Below are positions 7,915 through 14,327 of a stretch of DNA of 46,852 bases, piece by piece (within the stretch, counting starts at the first letter, position 1; each line of letters begins with the position of its first letter). The DNA comes from an uncultured Paracoccaceae bacterium (GTDB lineage Bacteria; Pseudomonadota; Alphaproteobacteria; Rhodobacterales; Rhodobacteraceae), in NCBI GenBank assembly GCA_951812305.1, contig CATOSB010000014.1, forward strand, positions 1 through 46,852. Direction: 5' to 3'. The notes under the pieces were generated by a model that saw only the letters and a program-made list of their open reading frames with translations, did no database searches and was not told the DNA's origin. Both the position numbers and the translations under genes were made by a program.

Positions 7915-9514
7915 GTAACTCCCAAGCACCCCCCACGTTTGAGTGTTATTGTCAGTTTTATGGTGAGTCGAATTTGCCATTTTGCGCGTGTTTTTTTCTT
8001 TCTTGTCTGAATTCTGTGGCGCCGGGTTGATTTCTCTGAATCAGTGGTGGGATGGATCAGGTTGCCGCCCTTGAACAACTTCTCGCCACGGCTCTGCGTC
8101 GGATCGCTGAGCTTGAAGCTGCGTTGGCGAGCATGGCGGAAGAGATCACGGACCTGCGCCGACAGTTGGCCAAGAACAGCAGCAATAGCAGCAAGCCCCC
8201 TTCAAGTGATGGCCTGAAGAAGCCAGCCCCGCGCAGCCTGCGTGGCAAATCCGGAAAGAAAAGTGGCGGCCAAGTTGGCCACCGGGGCGACACCCTGCGC
8301 CAGACGTCAACACCCGACTTTGTCGAACGGCATGAGGCGACGCATTGCAGCGCCTGTCAGAGCGCCCTGACGGCGGAGATGGTGAAAGGGATCGAGAAGC
8401 GTCAGGTGTTCGACTTGCCTGCGCCACGCCTGGAGGTCACCGAGCATCAGGCGGCGGTTTATTGTTGCGACCATTGTCGAGCCACGACGACGGCTGGCTT
8501 TCCCGATGGCGTGGCCGCGCATGTGCAATATGGCACGCGCATGCGGGCAGTGGCGGTCTATTGCAATGTTCAGCAGCTGATACCCGAGGATCGGGTCTGC
8601 CAGCTTATGCGCGACCTGTTTGGGGCCACCAGCTTGTGCGCGGCCAGCGTGACCAACTGGACGCGCGGCGCGGCAAATAAGATGGGTGTCGTGGTTGAAC
8701 ACATTCTCGCCCGGCTTGCCGAAGGCGGCGTTCGGCATCTGGACGAGACCGGACTTCGTGTTGCCGGCAAGCTGCACTGGCTGCACACGATCTGCGATAC
8801 CGCCTTCACCCATTACCGCATCAGCGCCAAACGCGGTGCTGTTCCAACCTTCCTGACCGGCGGGACGATCATTCATGATCACTGGAAACCCTACTACGCC
8901 CATATGAGCGGAGTGGACGCCCACGCCCTCTGCGGGGCGCATCACTTGCGCGAACTCAAGGCCATCGAAGAGATCGAAAAAGAGCCTTGGGCGACGGAGA
9001 TGAGCGCAGTGCTTCATAGCGCCAATCAGCTCAGATGCGCGGCTCAGGATCAAGGCGAGACCGAACTCCCGGAACTGGTTCGCCAGGGTATAGTCACCAG
9101 ATACATGGCGATCCTCGCCAAGGGGCTCGCCTTCCACGAACGCCAGCCCCCGCTGGCCAAAAGCCCCGGCACCCGCGGCCGAAAAGCCAGGCGGCCAGGC
9201 CACAACCTGCTCCTCCGCCTGCGTGACTACCGCGATGACGTTTTGCGATTCATCGCCGACTTCGCGGTCCCATTCACAAACAATCAGGCCGAACAGGACC
9301 TGCGCATGATGAAGCTGCGCATGAAAATCTCGGGCACCTTCCGCACCCTCGAGGGCGCGCGGGTCTTCGCCGACATCAGGTCCGTCATCTCGACGGCCAG
9401 AAAACACCGGTTCAACATCCTGGAAATCCTGACCCTGTCACCACCTCAGATCATCGCACGGCTCTGACGGAACAAAACCCCGCAACCCTATCGGACAGGG
9501 TGCTTGGGAGTTAC
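7915..9514 (+). mobile_element. ISBst12-like IS66-family element, copy a (1600 bp)
   Basis: Terminal inverted repeats begin GTAACTCCCAAGCACCC at both ends, and an 8-bp duplication flanks the element. It carries a single transposase gene. Four more copies lie at 21840-23440, 32648-34247, 43090-44690 and 44698-46297. The copies are virtually identical, which points to recent or ongoing transposition. Copies at 21840 and 43090 have one extra T in the T-run of the leader (1601 bp). Confidence 0.95.
8052..9467 (+). CDS. tnp: ISBst12-like IS66-family transposase (471 aa)
   Basis: Coiled coil at residues 1-45, a Ser/Asn-rich linker, then a zinc-finger pair (C99/C102 and C138-C142). The DDE core has D231 (R-H-L-D-E-T-G), D276 (I-I-H-D-H-W) and E414 (N-N-Q-A-E-Q-D). 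No tnpA or tnpB accompanies it, which marks the ISBst12 subgroup. It starts at ATG 8052 in the element leader. The long open frame on the opposite strand (8307-9407) is a shadow. Confidence 0.95.
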   Translation: MDQVAALEQLLATALRRIAELEAALASMAEEITDLRRQLAKNSSNSSKPPSSDGLKKPAPRSLRGKSGKKSGGQVGHRGDTLRQTSTPDFVERHEATHCSACQSALTAEMVKGIEKRQVFDLPAPRLEVTEHQAAVYCCDHCRATTTAGFPDGVAAHVQYGTRMRAVAVYCNVQQLIPEDRVCQLMRDLFGATSLCAASVTNWTRGAANKMGVVVEHILARLAEGGVRHLDETGLRVAGKLHWLHTICDTAFTHYRISAKRGAVPTFLTGGTIIHDHWKPYYAHMSGVDAHALCGAHHLRELKAIEEIEKEPWATEMSAVLHSANQLRCAAQDQGETELPELVRQGIVTRYMAILAKGLAFHERQPPLAKSPGTRGRKARRPGHNLLLRLRDYRDDVLRFIADFAVPFTNNQAEQDLRMMKLRMKISGTFRTLEGARVFADIRSVISTARKHRFNILEILTLSPPQIIARL

Positions 9515-10403
9515 GCTTAAGGAATGCTTGCCGGGAATGTTGCGGAGCTCTCATGTACTCCCGCACAGTATCGACTGGCAGGCGATGCGCGTTTGCTGTG
9601 ATTGCATTTAATAGGCGAACGGAGCAATCGGCGACCCGTACGACATCGACGATGCTGTCGGCTGCGGCCTGCCTGTTTTGATCGACTTCGCGAGCGAACT
9701 TCCTTACAAGGTCATCGAGTTCCATAGCGGTCTTTTGGCCGGAGTTTTCGAGTACCTTGAAAGCTTCTCGCGCAGCGTCGGGCGCTCGCATGTAGGCGGC
9801 GACCGTAGTTGTCGGCAACTCACCTTCGGCGTTTCGCAAAACGTTGATCAGTCGCGTTGACGCGAAACGCCGTGTCGCTAAGTCTAGAAGATGTTCTTCT
9901 TCAGGCGCATTGTGAGAAGCCGAAAGCTCTGGCTTGTGCGAAGGACCACTAGACAAGTGTGTTGCTTGCATCTTGAAAGGGTTGTCCTGACGCGGCTCAT
10001 CGATGGCTAAGCCCAACTTTAAGACGGTTAAATCGTCGTCAGAATTCGTCCCAGCTTCCAGTCGTTCATCGGGCGCTTTGTCGGCAACCTTCGCCCAAGC
10101 AATGTGTGTCTGATCCGCTTCAGTCGCGTTGAGCGCAACTTCAAGCTCGTTGCCTTCAATTCTGTCAAAGGCTCTGGACGATTTCTCCAATTCAAGCACG
10201 GGAGCCGGTTGTGTGGTCTGTAGTGGTTCCGTTGCGGCGAGGCTTTGTGCTGGTTCAACTGTCGAACTTGTTGATGTGTACTTAGTGTCTGATGCGGCCA
10301 AACGATCTTGTCCATCTGTCGCGACAGATGGAGCCGTTGGAACAGTCTTCACTGTTTCCCTGCTCACGAGAGCTTTGAGTTTCTTACCCAGTCTTGAAAG
10401 CAT
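9515..10403 (-). pseudogene. Fragment 1 of the chimeric regulator: disordered N-terminus and HhH repeats 1-2
   Basis: ATG at 10403, with GGAGG about 15 bases upstream. 296 intact codons precede the IS insertion. Residues 1-170 are low-complexity, Ser/Thr/Ala-rich and probably a flexible linker. Residues 175-240 form repeat 1 and residues 258-296 begin repeat 2. Each repeat has a leucine-rich helix, then M-R-A-P-x-x-x-R-x-A-F, then a G-x-K-x-x-x-E-L-D helix-hairpin-helix like the RNA polymerase alpha C-terminal domain. With fragments 2 and 3 the gene encodes at least about 725 residues. It is disrupted three times here, so presumably non-functional. Confidence 0.85.
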
Positions 10404-10573
10404 GTTGCCCGCTTACGGCCTCCGATAACCCACTAGAAAAGCGCCAAAAAGTTCCCCGCTATCTCCTTAATCTACCAACTGAAATCTCCAAATGCTATTT
10501 GTTTTGAGGGGTGTTGGGCCAGGATGTTGCTCGCTATAGTTGATGCCCATTAGGAAAGATCCTTGGATATAAA

Positions 10574-10735
10574 ATGAACAGTCTTGAAGACGCATTGCAA
10601 GGTCAGTTGCAACGGCAGAGTGAACCTTTCGATGCCCTTTGGGCATGCCGCACCGGGGTTTCTGAGGGCGCCTACTTAGCACCATTGAGAACTCACGCCT
10701 TACGGGTTCTTCGGCTGATCTCTAGTGCATTGCCT
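10574..10735 (+). pseudogene. Possible N-terminal stub of an unknown gene, cut by IS630
   Basis: An open frame begins ATG 10574 with residues M-N-S-L-E-D-A-L-Q-G-Q-L-Q-R-Q-S. It reads like a soluble helical protein for about 40-50 codons, then merges into the IS630 left end. It is divergent from the chimeric regulator (10403, minus), with a 170-bp shared intergenic region. No family recognised. The exact point where host sequence gives way to IS630 is not clear (between about 10690 and 10735). Confidence 0.35.
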
Positions 10736-11643
10736 CATGCAATTTGCTGGGTTTCCCTGCCTTTTGTTTTCTGATTCATGACGGCCATAGATGACGTTTG
10801 AGGAGAGGTCCTATGGCAAACAAGATTTACATTGTCGAGCTGAGTTCAGAGGAGCGTGCGCGACTTCGCGGTATGTTGAGCAATAGCAAATCATCGTCGC
10901 AGGCCAGTCTGAAGGCGCGTATTTTGCTCAAGGCAGATCAGGGAGCGGAGGGGGATAGCTGGACTGACAGCCGCATCTGCGAAGCGCTGGAGACCAACAG
11001 CGCCATGGTGGAGCGGGTCCGACAAAAATGCGTCACAGAGGGCGTGGACGCCGTGTTTCGGCGCAAGCCGCGCGCAACGCCGCCGACGGCCCGGATATTC
11101 GACGGTGAAGCTGAGGCAAAGCTCATTACGCTGGCCTGCCCGGAGCCACCTGAGGGCTATGCGCGCTGGTCGATCCGGCTGTTGGCCAAACGGGTTACAG
11201 AGTTGCAGATCGTCGACAAGGTGCATCACAATACCGTCGGGCGCACGCTCAAAAAAACACGCTCAAGCCCCATCGCAGCCAGTATTGGGTGATCCCGCCA
11301 GGTCAAAACGCCGCTTTCGTCGCGGCGATGGAGGACGTGCTGTCGGTCTATATGCGACCCCGCGACCCGACGCGGCCGCTCGTGTGCCTCGATGAGACAT
11401 CAAAGCAACTGGTGGCCGAAACCCGGACGCCGATCCCGATGCGTCCCGGACGCCCTGCGCGCTTCGACTATGAATATCGCAGCTGCGGCACGGCCAACCT
11501 GTTCATGGGCTTCGCACCGCTTGAGGGACGCCGCCATGTGAAAGTAACCGACCGGCGCACGGAGGCTGACTACGCCGAATTCCTGCGCGATCTGAGTGAC
11601 ATCCACTTCCCCGACGCTGACCAGATTGTGCTGGTGCAGGACA
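10727..11643 (+). mobile_element. IS630-family element, 3' part deleted
   Basis: The left end is approximate. The element runs into its transposase and stops abruptly at 11643, where unrelated minus-strand coding sequence (gene B) begins. No right inverted repeat is present, so the junction marks a deletion and not a clean insertion. Confidence 0.7.
10813..11643 (+). pseudogene. tnp: IS630-family transposase, truncated; two frames joined by probable -1 frameshift
   Basis: ATG 10813 has GAGGAGAGG upstream. The first frame gives the N-terminal HTH half (to about 11250). A run of seven A (11251-11257) then lies where a -1 shift leads into the second frame, reading N-T-L-K-P-H-R-S-Q-Y-W and on to the catalytic half (C-L-D-E-T-S-K-Q-L). 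Frameshifted synthesis at A-runs is common in IS630-family elements. The gene is cut at L-V-Q-D, so the second Asp survives but the final catalytic Glu is missing. Non-functional. Confidence 0.8.
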
Positions 11644-12439
11644 TATGCGGATGCGGTCAGGGTTTTCCACTCCCGGAGCCGGTCTCCATCTCTCAACATC
11701 ACCGCTGTTTGCAAAAACCGTCGCGCCCAAATATCGCGCCGCGTCTCGAGGAATTTCCAGAGCTTGGTTTCGATACTGCGCGCTGTTTTTCCGGTGGCGA
11801 CAATCTCACGGGTCTCCTGGCTGTCCTCGAACCAGCTGTCTGTAAGAGGCTCCAGGAAGTCCAACGCCATATCATCATTAATCCAGCGCCCGAGTGCCTG
11901 CGCTGAGGCATCTTGAATCTTTCGGTTGGGATCTGCCAAGTCGAGTAGTGCCTGAAGCCCCAATTCCTGAGGGCGCAGGTCGAACAGGTTACAGGATTCG
12001 ACAACGTCCAGAAAACCCGGAGCGGGCAGGCATTCGTTTGCCAAGCCATCAGCCAATGCACCCTCCAGCAAGACACGCAAAGTGTCAGCGGAAATATCGT
12101 CGGCGCCAGTTTCTGCGCGGAGTTGTCCGATCATTTGTTCCGCATCGCCACTGCTTTCAAGGGGAACAAGGAAGCTGTCCCTGATCCCATGCCCTGCCTT
12201 GATCAGGATCATTGCCAATACGGTCTTTGAACTCTGTTTCACCCTGACTGCAATGCTCTGAGCGCCAACGCCGTCCGTTATACTCGCGACGATCTCTTGA
12301 ATTTCTGCTCCGGTTGACTGGCTCTGGCTTGGAATGGGTTTGCCGCGTGCTTTCTTGATCAGATCATCCAATGCCGCCTGTGCTGGTCCACTGGAAAACC
12401 AGCCCCGGATCATTGGAAAAAGCGTCAATGTTTCTGCAT
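11644..12439 (-). pseudogene. Gene B, 3' fragment (unknown function), truncated by the IS630 junction
   Basis: Continuation of the unknown gene that begins at about 14095; removing ISAs1 (12440-13632) and one 10-bp duplication restores N-A-E-T-L-T-L-F-P-M-I-R-G-W across the junction. About 260 residues remain, helix-rich and acidic, including a stretch suggestive of HEAT-like helical repeats (D-P-N-R-K-I-Q-D-A-S-A-Q-A-L-G-R-W). No catalytic motif seen. The end is lost at 11644. Family not recognised. Confidence 0.65.
12430..12439. repeat. 10-bp target-site duplication GTTTCTGCAT (right copy 13633-13642)
   Basis: GTTTCTGCAT precedes the CAGGGCAATCGCGCTT terminus and follows the inverted CAGGGGAATCGCGCTT terminus. 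Ten bases fits the 8-10 bp range known for ISAs1 elements and defines the element precisely. Confidence 0.9.
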
Positions 12440-13632
12440 CAGGGCAATCGCGCTTCAGAAGCCCTGGATGAGGGTTTTGAGGAAGTCATTGCTCCAGCCT
12501 GCCTTTTTGAACTTCCCACGGTTTGAGCCTTTTGCGGGATTTGCCTTGATGATGTTCAAAGCGATGCGCCTCAAGGCGGCGAAGTTGGCTGGCGCGTGAT
12601 CTTTTCGTGCGCGGTGCTGATCATCGTTCATCACCACGTCGAGAGACCAATGCAAACTGTTCTCGATCTGCCAGTGACCACGGATCAGAGAAGCGGCAAC
12701 TTGAGCCGAGGGACATTTGGAGAGGAGGTAAATCCGCTCTGACCGGTTTGTTTTGTCATCTGCTGCTCGCTCAGAAACGACGTGGACGAAGGCTTGTAGA
12801 TGCGGCCAGTTATGGATGTCCGTGAGATACTGCGGCACATTATAGACGCGATATGACCGCTCCTCGATGCGGCCGTGGTCAGCGTCGACCGTGTCATATT
12901 TATCAATGTAATCAGTACCCTGATCGTCAACAAAGGCCCGTACATCAGCCAGCATGTCGCCCTGGTTGCCCTTGAGCTGCAAGCAATATTCGCCGCCCGC
13001 CTGCACGATCAATTCGCAGGTCTCTCTCTGGCAGTGCAGCGCATCAGCGGTGATGGTGATGCCACGGATATCAAGCATCCCGATCAGGTCGCGCAGCGCC
13101 AGTATCTCGCCGCCGCCCCTGGCGCTTTCTGCGATGCCCAGGCTCAGGCGCGCGCCATGGGCAAAGGCGGTCACGATGTTCATGTTCGACTGCCCGGCGG
13201 CCTTGTCAAAGCTGCGCCGCATCTCTTTGCCATCGATAGCGATTGCCGGCTCATCTCCAGCCTTGACCGCAAAATCGGTGCGAAACTTGTCGAAAAAGGC
13301 CTGAAAGCTCGACGGCTTCATAAGGCGGAAGAGCCGCGAATACGCGTCATGGCAGGGAATGCCGTGGGGCAATTCGAGAAACTCTCGCAGGAAATCCTCC
13401 TTCATATGCCCGAAAAGCTCCATGTCGACCGCCGTCTCACCGCCGCACAGCGCGCACAAAAGGCTGATCGTCATGAGATCGCAGAAATTGTGACGCGGGG
13501 CATTGCCACCCCGAGGATCGTCCATGTCGTTGAAATAGCTGGTCAATGTAGGCATCTCAAAACTCCATCAAGTGATGAATCCTCAAGAATCCAATTCTAA
13601 TCCACAGTCAAACTTCAAGCGCGATTCCCCTG
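12440..13632 (-). mobile_element. ISAs1-family insertion sequence (1193 bp)
   Basis: Imperfect terminal inverted repeats CAGGGCAATCGCGCTT / CAGGGGAATCGCGCTT, flanked by a 10-bp direct repeat. One transposase gene on the minus strand. It splits gene B. Confidence 0.93.
12455..13555 (-). CDS. tnp: ISAs1-family transposase (366 aa)
   Basis: N-terminal DDE_Tnp_1-associated domain (D-P-R-G-G-N-A-P-R-H-N-F), then a DDE core: A-I-D-G-K-E-M-R (first Asp), I-T-A-D-A-L-H-C-Q (second Asp), L-K-G-N-Q-G-D-M, and the H-W-x-I-E-N-S-L-H-W motif with the Glu. Full length for the family and without stops. The stop codon lies just inside the element terminus. Probably active. Confidence 0.95.
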   Translation of the reverse strand: MPTLTSYFNDMDDPRGGNAPRHNFCDLMTISLLCALCGGETAVDMELFGHMKEDFLREFLELPHGIPCHDAYSRLFRLMKPSSFQAFFDKFRTDFAVKAGDEPAIAIDGKEMRRSFDKAAGQSNMNIVTAFAHGARLSLGIAESARGGGEILALRDLIGMLDIRGITITADALHCQRETCELIVQAGGEYCLQLKGNQGDMLADVRAFVDDQGTDYIDKYDTVDADHGRIEERSYRVYNVPQYLTDIHNWPHLQAFVHVVSERAADDKTNRSERIYLLSKCPSAQVAASLIRGHWQIENSLHWSLDVVMNDDQHRARKDHAPANFAALRRIALNIIKANPAKGSNRGKFKKAGWSNDFLKTLIQGF

Positions 13633-14095
13633 GTTTCTGCATTCAAGGCAAAGCCATCAAGGCGTTCAAACAGACCGGCAATGGTGGCCTCCTGGACAAG
13701 CTGCGGGCCGGACAACAGCATGAACAAAGCGCAACGTTCGAAAAAAGGTCCATCCATCGTGGCAATGTGATTGGCCAGACCCGCCTGAATTTCCTCCGGT
13801 GCCGCTGCCATCATGGTGTCAATTGCATTGAATAGATCATAGGCCGAGCCTCCCTCGTCCATGATATCGCGCGCAACATTTTCCAGATTCTCGGAAAGAT
13901 CGAAGCCCTCCATGTCCGACGGAGGCGCCATATTATCAGGATCGATCATAAATGATTGTGGCACCGGCAAGCCAACCCTTCGATAGAGGCCCGCAAATTC
14001 CATCATGTTTTCCTGCTTTACCGCGCCCGCAGCAACACCGGCTTGAACGGCCATTTCTACCGCTTCCAGGAAATCTTCCGCGTACTCATTATCAT
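13633..14095 (-). pseudogene. Gene B, 5' fragment (unknown function); start apparently frameshifted
   Basis: Open minus-strand frame; ATG 14054 is the first Met in phase. The 14 codons upstream (N-D-N-E-Y-A-E-D-F-L-E-A-V-E) look coding and follow an ATG (14095) that is one base out of phase. One extra G would give M-D-N-E-Y, so a one-base deletion at the start is likely. The protein is acidic and helical. No domain recognised. Its position, directly behind gene A and a Tn3-type tnpA on the same strand, suggests one transcription unit. Confidence 0.6.
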
Positions 14096-14115
14096 TTTAC
14101 AGGCCCATCCGAGCT

Positions 14116-14316
14116 TCATCCAGAAGTAGGCTCAGTATTTGATGTGCCCCCCCCCGAGTGGTCATCCTCTTGTGCGGTGAGCACCACCAAACCACAGGCG
14201 ACATCGCCGCTGGAGAGCAAGCGGGATTTTAGCCGCAAAAAATACGATTGGAATTCCGGTTCAAAACCATGGAGACCGAATTGCTCCATACATTCTGCGA
14301 GTAGTTGAGAGGACAT
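14116..14316 (-). CDS. Gene A, small unknown protein behind the Tn3-type transposase
   Basis: ATG 14316, with GGAG six bases upstream, starts 11 bases after the tnpA stop, so it is probably co-translated with the transposase. The current frame gives 66 residues. Near its end lies a run of nine G (14147-14155 on this strand). With eight G the frame would instead end ...A-H-Q-I-L-S-L-L-L-D-E-A-R-M-G-L at 14097, directly before gene B, which looks more like genuine protein. Either a recent frameshift or a slippage-controlled tract. No family recognised. Confidence 0.55.
   Translation of the reverse strand: MSSQLLAECMEQFGLHGFEPEFQSYFLRLKSRLLSSGDVACGLVVLTAQEDDHSGGGTSNTEPTSG
14147..14155. repeat. 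Homopolymer tract, nine C (nine G on the coding strand of gene A)
   Basis: Nine consecutive C on the plus strand inside gene A. The only mononucleotide run of this length I noticed within a coding region here. It sits exactly at the point where a one-base change would restore a longer, better-looking reading frame. Confidence 0.85.
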
Positions 14317-14327
14317 ACGGACTCCAA

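Noticed and set aside
8307..9407. Long (366-codon) open frame antisense to each ISBst12-like transposase, repeated at 21947, 32755, 43483 and 45090
   Set aside because: It mirrors the GC-rich transposase gene in the opposite frame, has no family features, and is explained by codon bias of the true gene.
10404..10573. Additional small genes between the regulator and the 10574 ORF
   Set aside because: Short open frames lack ribosome-binding sites and recognisable sequence; treated as a divergent promoter region.
11289..11906. Single 205-codon protein spanning IS630 and the adjacent region
   Set aside because: The first part is the IS630 catalytic half, and the end is antisense of gene B; the fusion is a chance result of the deletion junction.
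12875..13600. 241-codon plus-strand frame over ISAs1
   Set aside because: Antisense of the intact ISAs1 transposase, which explains the open frame.
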